Shown: positions 9,441 through 19,054, counted from the stretch's first letter. The stretch: 20,001 nucleotides of DNA from Pelargonium cotyledonis (GCA_036897625.1 JAYMTA010001447.1:1-20001), one strand, 5' to 3'. Program-made: numbers and translations. The notes: generated by a model not told the origin, from the sequence alone.

Positions 9441-10410
9441 CTGGCCAAACCCAATCGTCGACCAAACAACTCCGGCGAAGTTGCAACGTTTTTTGTTTCA
9501 AAATAAATGTCACTTTCTATTTTTATCACACATACACACATGATTTTTTCACAATGTCCTTTGTCATAATAATTTTCATATGAAAGATAATGGACTAGTA
9601 ATGATTAATTTTTTGTTTTTATTTAAGAGTAAAAAAGTTATTGAACATCGTTTTTTAATATTTGTGCAACACTCTAAAACAACATTTAATTTGAAGAGGA
9701 TGTAGTATAACATTAATAAGTCCACTTCAACACACTGAATAATTGTATCAATAAAGTTGGATGAGGACTAAAGTGAAACTATATTCCACATAATTTAGAC
9801 TGAAAGCAGAACAATGTGAAAGAATTTGAATTAATTAAATTAAAACGGTTAATAATTCAAGGATTAAAAAGAAACCAGTAAAAAACAAACTTTTTAAAAC
9901 TTTTATCCATAAATAAATTATAATAAATTTGGGAATAGGACCAATATCTTACTTCTAATAAATATATAAACTTTTATTTCTTAAAGCAATTAATGTGAAT
10001 TTGACTACATTTATAACATACTTAACTTTGTGATGTCTTGAGTTTGAGCTCTCCTGGCAATGACATTTGTAAATACTCTAATTCAATGTAATGCGATTAA
10101 TTGAACTCTAATTCAATGTAATGTCCACAAGAGATTCTACATGCAAGTACTGCTACAAAAACTATTGTATTGCCTTTTTGCCTGACCTCAATGTCTCCTT
10201 TGTATCTCCACGTTTTGTTGCTTTCTCAACATATTTGACTGAAAAAACAGAATGTAAATGTCAAATTATAGTGCTCCAAAACAAGGAGATACAAAATTTA
10301 CATAAGTAAACAAGTTCCAGGGAGATCTTACTATAGGTAATCATAGAAATGTAGCATAAATCAGCAGTGAACCAAGGAACATACTCAAAATATCAAAATA
10401 TATAAAAAGT
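9441..10410. other. AT-rich intergenic stretch
   Basis: No gene recognised. The 62-codon plus-strand frame at 10121-10309 shows no motif. It contains the short tandem repeat at 10075-10123. Confidence 0.5.
10075..10123. repeat. 30-bp tandem repeat, 1.6 copies
   Basis: ACTCTAATTCAATGTAATG at 10075-10093 recurs exactly at 10105-10123, giving a period of 30 bases. Confidence 0.8.
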
Positions 10411-10413
10411 TCA

Positions 10414-10527
10414 GAAGGAAGAAGATAAGTACTCGAAACAAAGCTGTTGCTGCATATCAAGACGGTAGACAGCATCACGAATCCTCGGGCAATCTTGCTT
10501 CACAATGAGCTTAGTCTCCCGTGCCAG
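10414..10527 (-). pseudogene. Isolated exon-like frame, unknown protein
   Basis: After a good acceptor (GGGATTCTGTAG ending at 10528), 38 codons are open: LARETKLIVKQD, then PRIRDAVYRLDMQQQ and LCFEYL. Composition and codon choice look coding, unlike the flanks. A GTAC donor-like site occurs near 10433. I do not recognise the family. A candidate preceding exon at about 10792-10838 does not join in frame. It is probably a gene fragment rather than a working gene. Confidence 0.3.
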
Positions 10528-10939
10528 CTACAGAATCCCCATAGCTAATTAAGATCTTGGATGCTATTTTTAGAGGTACTGTATAATAAATATAAATGTG
10601 TGCTCATAAAATGCCAATAGATAAGTCTATTTTGTTGGAGAATGGGGAGAGCAAAATTTTCTATGGCGTAGCTAAACCCAAACTCGTTCACATAGATGAT
10701 ATTACAAGCCGAGAACAGAAAATAAGGAGCACCAAGTATTATGAGCAGCGAGAAACTAGACCAGGCCGAGTAAAATGAGAAAATCTACTTACATTTGAGC
10801 CACACCCTTACTTGAACCAGATAGATCCATGATTGGCTGCAGTGGGCAATATGATGAAAAGAGAGTGGCATTAATATTGAATGCACAAAGCATATTTTAT
10901 GTGATTCCCAACCGATATCTTCTATAAGCTACAAACGAG

Positions 10940-11700
10940 CTGTAGCCACATACAGATGCTCACCTCGGAATATAGTTCCTACAAAATATCAAACTATATT
11001 TAGAATACCACAAGAATGATTATATTCAAACAAAAAAGGAAGAGAAAAGGGCCTTTGATTTACAATTTAGCCTGTCCAACTCCAAAGCTTTTGTGCTTCT
11101 TTGGGAGGGGAATAACATACAAACCCAAAACCCTTACTAATCCCGTTATTGATGCGTGTGACTCTTGTTGAAGTTATTTGTCCACAAGCACTGATGAACT
11201 GCTCACGTAACTCGTCTTCAACGGACACCTCAAGGTTTCGTCACATACAGATTTGAATCCTTTGACGACTTTACTCTTTTCAGGTTCAACGTCTGTCTGA
11301 ACTGATATTTCATTAACACTTAATTACCTCTTAGCTTTATTTTGAGCCCTTCCCACGACAAATTATTGGGCCCTGATGACTATATATATACACACACTAG
11401 AAGTAAAGAATCTTAATGTTGCATAATTTTTCACAAAGAACAATCAGGTTTATTTGTATACCTATAAATGGTGGCTCATTCAAGGCCTCCATGGCTGTCG
11501 CAGCTGCTTCAACTGGCTTAGAGTTGATTAATCAAAAACTCCTTGATTTCCATTCTTGATCCTTCATTATGGTGTCACTAGTAACCTCCCGTATTTAGGG
11601 AACTTTTCTCTTAGAAGACGGTCGGTCATGTCTTCAGTCAGTTTTTCACACACAGAGTACTGAACTTCGGGTCCGTAGGACACATGCCTGAGAATAAACC
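10940..11700 (-). pseudogene. Poly(A)-binding protein (PABP) RRM pseudogene
   Basis: Pieces in PABP order lie on the minus strand. First, about 11660-11461: TLCVKN, TED, then LLREKFPKYGR, IMKDQE and AAATAMEALNEP, matching the third RRM of cytoplasmic PABP. Second, a linker, PEKSKVVKGF. Third, about 11255-11075: NLYV, VSVEDELREQF, GQITSTRVTRI and ISKGFGFVCYSPPKEA, matching the fourth RRM with its RNP1. Fourth, about 10985-10950: GEHLYVATAR, the end of that RRM. Several frameshifts and stops separate the pieces, and one intron-like gap remains between the third and fourth, so this looks like a decayed genomic copy rather than a processed one. No intact product is possible. Confidence 0.65.
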
Positions 11701-11814
11701 AAAGTGAAACAATTGTAACAGCATATTAGTAAAATAGTGTTTAAACAAAAAAAAAATTCTTGTATAAGTATATAGAACTAAAAAGAAAATTGTGTCTGAA
11801 TTATCAAATTTAAC

Positions 11815-11945
11815 AGATGCAGAACTATTAGAAAGTCGAAAATCTTGTCAAACATTGCTGGAGGTTCGCTCACTTCCTCGAATGTTCTCCAATGGGCAGT
11901 GAACCCATCACTGGCGGCTCTCACTGTTCTCAGTCAACATATGGG
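11815..11945 (-). other. Short open coding-like patch, unassigned
   Basis: The minus strand reads LRTVRAASDGFTAHWRTF, followed by EEVSEPPAMFDKIFDFL, without a stop, in a region of otherwise broken frames. It may be another remnant of the gene debris at 10400-12000. It was not recognised as PABP or KEN. Confidence 0.2.
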
Positions 11946-11949
11946 CAAC

Positions 11950-13640
11950 TAAGACAAGTACTCCTATAAAATATGGAGTCACTATCATTATAACACAAAA
12001 ATCTGCCCTCTTAATCTTACCGAAATTCTGTTGTGACTCAAAAAAAATGCATTAAGTTTGATACCAACAAGAAGGGAGAACTAAATCTCTTTCCAACGAA
12101 TGAATGAAGAGTTGAGCTATAAACGGAGGTATTGGATAATGGAACTGAACTAACTCCCATACTTAACAAGAATATAACAAGCCAAGGTGTAAGACTGAAT
12201 CAGTTCTAGTCTCCTTTTTGCTATAGAAATATAGATATTATAGGTTGCTCACAGTGACAGATAGTCGACTTAATTAAAGCACGCCATGCCTCAGAGAAGG
12301 AAAGGTTCACATTCATCCTCTCCCCGACTGATGACTGGACTTGATGCAAGTATTAGGGAAGTTTAGCGCTTCATTAGTTAACATCCCTCGTATATCTATC
12401 AATTTACTAAAAACTAGCCAACTCTACGATTAGGACTTCATTAGTAAGATTAGAAACTGGCCCAAAGACATATAGATTGGATATGACAGAACTCTTTCCA
12501 AAAAGAATCTAACACAAACCTTCTACTTCCTCTACCAAAAGGAACACTTACATAATTTAATAGGTTTATAGTACCTAGCCTATTAGTCCAATTAGGTACA
12601 CAGTTTTCAGAACATTATATAAGACTAGCTAACTTAAGGATCAACGTACGTAATCTCTTTATCCTATATCGGAAAGACTTTTCCCAAATATTGATTATGT
12701 CACTTTGTGTATCTTAGATGGAAGTTTAGTTACATTTCTCATATGGGAAACCCTGTCATTTTTAGTGAGATTTGAGAGACAATGTGTATTTTATTCAATA
12801 AACTAGCAACTTATTTATACAAAATAAATCCCTAAAAATCATATATGAGATTCATTCAATTTCTAATTTATAGAGAAGCAAATATTCTCACATTTTTATT
12901 TGTTGATTATATATTATCATGGGGAAGCTAGTTTATGCCTAGAAAATCATAACCTTACATCTGTTTGATAAACAAGAAAGTAGAAAATAGATATTGTAGA
13001 TAGAAAATGAAGCTACAATCAAGAGATCAGTAACAAGAAGAAGGAAAAAAATATGATGGAAACCAATACAGAACTTTTCATATTTGTCTACCTGTAAGCT
13101 ATAAACCATTTTGTATATGAGAAAGAAGAATAATACGATCGCCAAAGGTATTGGGAAGTTTAGTGAATAAACTCAGGAGTGAGGTAAGAGGATATTTATA
13201 CACCAGAGGATCGAAGATGTACTTATCCTTAATGTTTTGGTTTGCTCAAGTCGAGTAGTAAATCTAACAATAGCATAGGTTCAAGTGGTACTGTCTATTT
13301 GTTTCCTCGGTTTGGCCCAGCAAAGAAGCTCGGAAAGATAAGTAATAAACTCGTCCTTTCGACAGAAGCAATGCTCATTTGCATGTACCTCATAGCATGG
13401 GGTGCTAAACCGGAATAACATTTTACAGTAATCCTGATCCTAGATCGGATTCTCACATCTTTACTGTATCTGGGATTTTTCTAGAGATTCTATACCAAGG
13501 CTATAAAATTGGATCCTTTCTACCATCATAGCTATAACTAAAAATGGAATAAAATGACCAAAACAGTTAACAAAATAAAATTGCTTGGTCCTGCTAATTG
13601 CTAAACAATACAATAGAAGCACACGAGGTATCTCTAGCAA
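11950..13640. other. Intergenic stretch with probable retroelement debris
   Basis: No gene supported. The minus-strand 68-codon hydrophobic frame at 12939-13145 has no family signal. The part below 13642 may be LTR sequence (see the polypurine tract entry). Around 12780-12830 the minus strand has TTATTGAATAAAATACAC, which resembles the R/U5 part of a Copia LTR, but no end could be fixed. Confidence 0.35.
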
Positions 13641-13655
13641 CACTCCTCCCCCTAA
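13500..13655 (-). mobile_element. 3' edge of a Copia-like LTR element (polypurine tract plus LTR start)
   Basis: On the minus strand TTAGGGGGAGGAG (13655-13643) is followed at once by TGTTGC, the usual arrangement of a plant Copia polypurine tract and LTR 5' end. The GC-rich stretch upstream on that strand (13656-13790) carries stop codons in every frame I tried. The LTR end, the second LTR and the primer binding site were not found, so this is a fragment at best and the lower boundary is arbitrary. Confidence 0.35.
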
Positions 13656-13799
13656 CAAGGAACCGAACCTCAAGTTCCGGAAGCAGCAACAAGGAGGCCG
13701 CCGCGCGAAGGATCTCACTGCAGCACATCGCATCACAGAACTGCAGAAGGGCGCTGCAGCGCAGGTCGAACAGATGCTAAACTAATAGAAATCCTACTT

Positions 13800-15240
13800 G
13801 GCATAGTAGAGATGAATTTAAGAAAAACAAAAACAAGCAGACAATTTCCAATGGAACACAAGTTTCAGTCAAGTTTTAAAATGCAAAAATAGTTGCTGCT
13901 ACAACTAAACTAGAGATGCAAATTTAATTGATAGTTGTTGCATAATTGCATATGATTAGTAAAATATGTTATAATGATGTTATATCTTGTCAAATAATGT
14001 TTCAATTGTGGTATTAATAAACTAAATGCATGACAAAAATCAAAGATGTACCATATCATCAAATGCTACAATTTAGTGATGAAGACAAACGTAAAGACAG
14101 AATTCCCCAAAGCTCAGTCTGCTCAATGCCATCCCCATGAATATTTAAACAGTTTATGTAGCAAAAATGGTGCATTTTCACTCATTTACTTCAGATAGTA
14201 ATATTTTCAAAATTCAAAAAAAAATTTCCTCCCATTTCAAAGGATAAAAATACATGTAGACCCACATTTCTACATCCATGATATATCATTGATCCTTGAT
14301 AGATGCCAGAAATTATGACAAGTGCAAAAAGATAGATTTCCAGTTCCCAAATGAAATGGAACAGCTTACTACTGTTAATGCAATCTGTGTTCTCCAGAAA
14401 AGGCAGAAAACAATAAAAACAAGCAATCAACTAACCAGAAGATCAGGTGAATCAAACAATAGAGTGGACATTATAGTTCCAACAAAGACAATCAACTCCA
14501 AAACAGCACTACAAAATCACACTGGTGCAACAAATGATGCAAACGAAACTCAAAAGCAAAAGAGAGATCCCCAAAAGCAAACTGATGTCTTTGTACATTT
14601 ACTTTTCATCTGTCTGCAAAAAAGAAAGGATGGCCAAGAATTATCATGTGAAATAAAGAGGATTAATGCAAAAACACAGCCACTAATGTCATGCAAAACA
14701 TCATGTAGCACATAAGATGATTAATGTACTCGTTGATTTGCCCATGGAAAATATATAACCAAAATCCAGATCCAAAGTCTAGGGACTAGGGAGTGTGAAA
14801 TTTGCAACATTTCTTTGTTTGTTTATCATAAAATGGTTATGGTCAACAGTAATTCATACATAAATAAGTTATGAAATTGGTAATTCACATTTGTAATTCC
14901 TGCATTCTTGCATACAAATAAAAATTCTGAAATTATTAGCAAATACAAAACCACACATACAAGCCAATAACATTTGGATTCTGAATTTACATTTTTCAAG
15001 GTTAGTCCCCTGCCATTGTGCCAAATGGACTGGAAAATGCAATCTTTTTTGTATTTATTTAGCAACAATTAAATATCTAATGTTGGGGATAAAGATTTTT
15101 TATATGAGGGGAACAAGATTCTTTTCCAAATTACCTAGGACCAAAACATATGATGACACAAGGCTAACTCATTCTTGATCTTCAAAACTAAAGAAAAACT
15201 CTGATACATAGCAAAATACATATTATAACATTTCACAGAA
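13800..15240. other. AT-rich region downstream of KEN gene B
   Basis: It contains frames of 139 codons (plus, 14296-14715), 79 codons (minus, 14191-14430) and 80 codons (minus, 14826-15068). None has recognisable motifs, and all look like chance frames. Part of it may be transcribed as further 3' UTR of gene B, because the exon at 15295-15248 ends in a donor-like GTAATG, but no later exon could be identified. Confidence 0.4.
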
Positions 15241-15247
15241 GCATTAC

Positions 15248-15295
15248 CTGTTTTAGAAGCAACTGCAAATATCAGAGAGCTTAACCAGTTCCAAT
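15248..15295 (-). other. Candidate 3' UTR exon of KEN gene B
   Basis: Bounded by acceptor CTATCTCTCAG (ending 15296) and donor-like AACAG followed by GTAATG (from 15247). It lies after the stop codon and parallels the spliced 3' UTR inferred for gene A. Confidence 0.35.
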
Positions 15296-15374
15296 CTGAG
15301 AGATAGTGGTCAAAAACATTAATTCAGTCAAATATATGACAAATACTTATATATAAGCGACTGTATTGCTTACC

Positions 15375-17472
15375 TCAACATTGCAAAACATCTTGAGGAT
15401 GGATGCTGAGCCACACAAGCACAAAAAAAAAGATTTTTAGAACTTCAATATCATAGATCAACAAAATAAAATAGTTATAAATGGTGATGATAAGTTTACC
15501 AAAAGTGTGTTAGTAGATTTTCTCTGTCTAGTGCCGTTTGAAGTTCAACATAGAACTTCGGAAAAATCTCCAAAACTTTGTCCAGAATATTTCTTTGAGT
15601 TATCATGGGACCTTTCTTGATGGATTTTGTAAGTTGGTAGGAACACTTATCTAACATTTTAAGGTGACTCATAAGTTCCCTTCTATACAACTTTGCAGAC
15701 CATTTTACATACTCGGGGGTCTCATCAAAAGGAGCACATTTTCGGAGAACAGCATGCTTATGTATATTTCGCAGTAGTTTTAGTAGCCAATAGGCTGATG
15801 TGCCGAAAAACGTATGCTCGTACCGTATTTTGTCAGCATTAGTATTGTGCTTCTGGAATACCTTCATCATATAGGGTACCTTCCTCACAAGAGCGAGCCA
15901 ATCTCCAGCCCTTATTGAATCAAGCGCTTCATAAAAAGCAACCCTTGTAGAATGGGACATTGTTCGTGGAAAGCGGTGAAGATTATTTACGAACTGTAGT
16001 CTAACACTATCTGGTAAAATTGCATAGTGCCTGGATATCAAGACTCCTTTTTTCCTATAAAAAATATTAAATTAAAACACTATTATTATTTGACATAATA
16101 GCATATATAATTCAATCATTTGGTTAAAAGATATCTTACGGTTCAGAGTATATCATATTCAGAAAATTTTCCACATCGTAAGGCACGTCCGATACAAAAA
16201 ACTCCTCCTTCAAAAACTTGTAGAGTGAAAGGTAGTTCGATTTCACCCTTGCAGGCGAGCAACGAATCGTCTTTCCCACGAGAATAGCTCTATTTTTTAC
16301 GACTAGAACTGAATTTCTAGTGATTGCCAATGGACATGACAATCTGTCGTGCAATTCTTGGATACTAATAACCAAACTCCTACAAACAAAACCATTATTG
16401 AAAGATTAAGATGTGAAGAGCACATGAAATAAAAATCCAGCAACCAGAGATCATTGCCCTTAAAATGGCAGATTCAGATGTGAAAAGAAAAGTATCAATC
16501 AATGACAGTCAACCATACACACAAAAATAAAACCATAGATGCATTATTCTCTTCCCTCGTTTCCAGGGTTACCTTTACAGAAATAAAACCATACACACAA
16601 AAATATACTCTAGTTTAGATTGGATATATACCAATGAGACAACAAAGGCACTCATCACAGAAACGTAACAAAAAAAGTTCAGCTAATAAGCAATAAGGTC
16701 ATAAAATCATCTTACATGCTTTGCCAAGTACAAACATCTTTTGATTTGCCATCTAAATCTCTCCATGTAGCTCAGAACTAAAATATTTGCAGAGGAACAG
16801 TTTCCAGTTAGCTCTAACCAAGACAAGAGAACGCTTTGTAGAGTATTCAACACTACGACTACTCACTTCCAGTCCTATGCTCTTAAACTGCACATTTACA
16901 TGACATGTTTTCTAAAGTAGCTACCAAATCAATAACACAAGTAGTTATTTCTGGATGGAACTAAACCCCCATAGACAAATATCACAGTCTTATCTCTGTG
17001 GTCACCACAACCACATTTAAATCAAGCAGCCACCACAACAACCTAGGTTTTTCCCAAAACTACTCTGAGCTATTTTAAAGCTAATTATCATACTTCAAAC
17101 AATTCCATAGGTTGCAGGGAAAAGGTTAGGTAGGAAACAAGCCAAACCTACACAGAGATGTTTATGCAGGATATGAAACCTAAATCTACAAGCATGAAAC
17201 AGAAATCAAACAGAAAAAATAATCCATCGTCCAATTAAACAGAATAATATCAAAGAACGCAAAAGTAGCACTAAAATTAGGAGAATCATAGAATAGCAGA
17301 GGATAAAGTATCAAATGAAAGCAGCAACTTACCAAATAAATGTGCGAACTTGATCCAATTGATATGCATTTTCATTTGGCAGGCTTTTTTTGAACTTCAT
17401 AAAAGAATACCAGGGCCTTGCCAAAGACTGACAATACTGAAACACATGCCTTCTTGTTCTGATGATTCTCAT
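15375..17472 (-). CDS. KEN gene B: kinase-less IRE1/RNase L-type KEN-domain protein
   Basis: Exons (minus): 17472-17333, 16379-16140, 16054-15500, 15405-15375, all with GT..AG introns and matching phases, giving 321 residues plus stop. The protein starts MRIIRTRR, the first AUG of the predicted transcript. Residues 1-127 form a conserved unit shared with gene A (KFKKSL, TFIWSLV at 44-50, NYLSLYKFL from 95, VPYDVENFL from 112). Residues 128-311 resemble the KEN domain: a start with KKGVLISRHYAIL, W179, LLKLLRNIHKH with R222, N223 and H227, and IFPKFYVEL from 290. In IRE1/RNase L the Arg and His of this core are catalytic, and both are present here. The usual Asp six residues before the Arg is W216. 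No signal peptide, transmembrane segment or kinase HRD/DFG motif is present. It is probably a cytosolic or nuclear RNA-cleaving or RNA-binding protein; the substrate is unknown. Confidence 0.78.
16380..17332 (-). other. Coding-region intron of KEN gene B
   Basis: A 953-bp intron between donor GTAAGTTGC and acceptor TTTGTAG. No coding sequence. The word ACCATACACACAAAAATA is repeated at about 16513 and 16587. The phrase GATTCAGATGTGAAA at about 16471 recurs at about 17588 in the next intron upstream. Confidence 0.55.
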
Positions 17473-17478
17473 ATCTTC

Positions 17479-18528
17479 CTGGAAATATAACAAAAATTGT
17501 TAAAACTGTTGTGTAGAATTATCAAAGCCTAGAATTTGGATGCCTTTCTACGTGATCACAGATTTCATTAGGGACCATAATTGGAAGATTCAGATGTGAA
17601 AGGAAAAATATCCCTCACTGAATTGCAAGTGAAAGTTTCAAGAAACAAAGAGAAGCATATGCAAGATATAAATTACACAATTGTCTGCGTAAGTTAAATC
17701 GGAAGATATACAAATCCAACTATACAGATTTAAATCACATATCACAGTTTGATCCTTTTACACAGCTGAAAGGATCATGAAAAACACATACACTAATAAA
17801 GAAATATGCCACACAGCCAGGTCACTATCTTGGACTAATACAGAAACATAACTACGGAGGATCCAGATGGCTTTATACAACATAAATGATTCTATAAATT
17901 ACTCCCTCCGTCCCAAAATGAGTGTCTTGTTTCAATTTTTTGCAAAAATTAAGAATAATCAAATAATTTAGTGTGTTTTCAATACTACCCCCACTTTCTC
18001 ATTTACACCCCATGTGCAAATTTGCCCATGTGCATAAGTGATAAGAGTAATATGGGAAAAATAATAATATAATAACTTAAAAATAGAAACAAAACACTCA
18101 TTTTGGGACGGAGGGAGTATATCATAAGAGGAAGACAAACAAGACAGAGAAGGAAGATTGTATAGCTCGGACAGAGAATTATTCAATGATATTTATTTGC
18201 TAAAAACATGAAATTAGTGATGCTAATAAAAAAACATGTGATAAATTACCTACATTATGATGATCAAAGAAGAAGAAACATATCCAGAATCGAGATGATT
18301 TCAAAGAAACACTAAGCTCGTTATCCAATGAAATATATTTGCCAAAACGATGCAATCAGCAATGCTAAACAGAAATCAAAAGTCCTAAATCATCAAAAAT
18401 GATTCTAGATTACGCAAATGTTGGAGTTCAAAAAATCAAAATACAGAGAACTTCACGGCCCTAGAGTCACACATTTGCTGAAATGAAAGACAAATATATA
18501 TGATGTTAACAGTCGTGATTGATCTTAC
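17479..18528 (-). other. 5' UTR intron of KEN gene B
   Basis: It runs from donor GTAAGATC (18528) to acceptor ATTTCCAG (17479). It contains a Stowaway-type MITE (17902-18117) and most of the lower copy of the tandem duplication (18248-18596). No coding exon was found in it. Confidence 0.5.
17900..18119. mobile_element. Stowaway-type MITE
   Basis: The element at 17902-18117 (216 bp) begins CTCCCTCCGTCCCAAAATGA and ends with the matching inverted repeat (TCATTTTGGGACGGAGGGAG), flanked by TA on both sides. These ends and the TA target duplication are the signature of Stowaway/Tc1-mariner MITEs in plants. The roughly 30-base arms would make a strong RNA hairpin within the gene B intron. It encodes no transposase. 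Confidence 0.92.
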
Positions 18529-18596
18529 AAAGAGATCTTAAGAAACCGGTCTTCAAGTCCAGAGAAATCGGCAGTGCTTGCTGAGAATGTCGCAGA
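18248..18596. repeat. Tandem duplication, copy 1 (349 bp)
   Basis: It aligns end to end with the adjoining 18597-18944. Both copies start ACCTACATT and finish GAGAATGTCGCAGA, with perhaps one base in eight or ten different. It includes a second version of the gene B leader exon. Confidence 0.9.
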
Positions 18597-18598
18597 AC
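18529..18598 (-). other. Duplicated 5' UTR exon of KEN gene B
   Basis: A 70-base exon candidate created by the tandem duplication. The acceptor AATGTAG falls exactly on the copy junction (ending 18599), and the donor is CTTT followed by GTAAGATC. It has no ATG, so including or skipping it would change only the leader. Confidence 0.45.
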
Positions 18599-18944
18599 CT
18601 ACATTGAAAAGATCAAAGAAGAAGAAGAAGAAACAAATCCAGAATCAAGATGATTTCAAAGAAACACTAAGCTAGTTCTTCAATGAAACTTATTTTGCGA
18701 AAATGATGAAATCAGCCATGCTAAACAGAAATCAAAAGTCCTAAATCATCAAAAATGATTCTAAATTACGCGAATCTTGAAATTCAAAAAAAAACAAAAT
18801 TCAGAGAATTCCACGGTCCTAATTTCACACAATTCTGAAATGAAAGACGAATAGAGATGATGTTAAAGTGTTACAAAGAGATCTTAAGAAACGGCGATCT
18901 TCAAGCCCAGAGAAATCGGCGGTGCTCGCTGAGAATGTCGCAGA
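18597..18944. repeat. Tandem duplication, copy 2 (348 bp)
   Basis: Promoter-proximal copy, directly abutting copy 1. It contains the end of the presumed first exon of gene B (donor at 18874) and the intron sequence after it. The two copies differ in the donor context (GTAACA here, GTAAGA in copy 1). Confidence 0.9.
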
Positions 18945-19015
18945 TGGTGGGAGTCTGTTCTCCTGAGAATGTTGAAGTCGATGAGACTGTTCTTGAGGTT
19001 AGCGTGTGAGAGCGT
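18875..19015 (-). other. First 5' UTR exon of KEN gene B (start approximate)
   Basis: It runs from the presumed start below the TATA run at 19041-19054 to donor CTTT followed by GTAACA at 18874. It contains no ATG, consistent with translation starting at 17472. The open frame that crosses it comes from upstream of the TATA box and is not believed. Confidence 0.45.
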
Positions 19016-19040
19016 CTTGAATCTGAACTTAAGTGTTTCG

Positions 19041-19054
19041 TATATATATATATA
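19041..19054 (-). promoter_or_regulatory. TATA box of KEN gene B
   Basis: A (TA)7 run on the minus strand, about 30 bases before the presumed first exon. An inverted CCAAT (plus strand AACCAATG at about 19067) lies just upstream. Confidence 0.5.

Noticed and set aside
12939-13145. 68-codon hydrophobic minus-strand frame
   Set aside because: Hydrophobic residues follow from T-rich codons; no family signal or splice context.
13585-13785. Overlapping short plus and minus frames in a GC-rich patch
   Set aside because: Better explained as flank of an LTR element; none shows gag, protease, integrase or RT motifs.
14296-14715. 139-codon plus-strand open frame
   Set aside because: Low-complexity Lys/Asn/Thr/Gln composition typical of chance frames in A-rich DNA, with no motif, no promoter and no paralog in the window.
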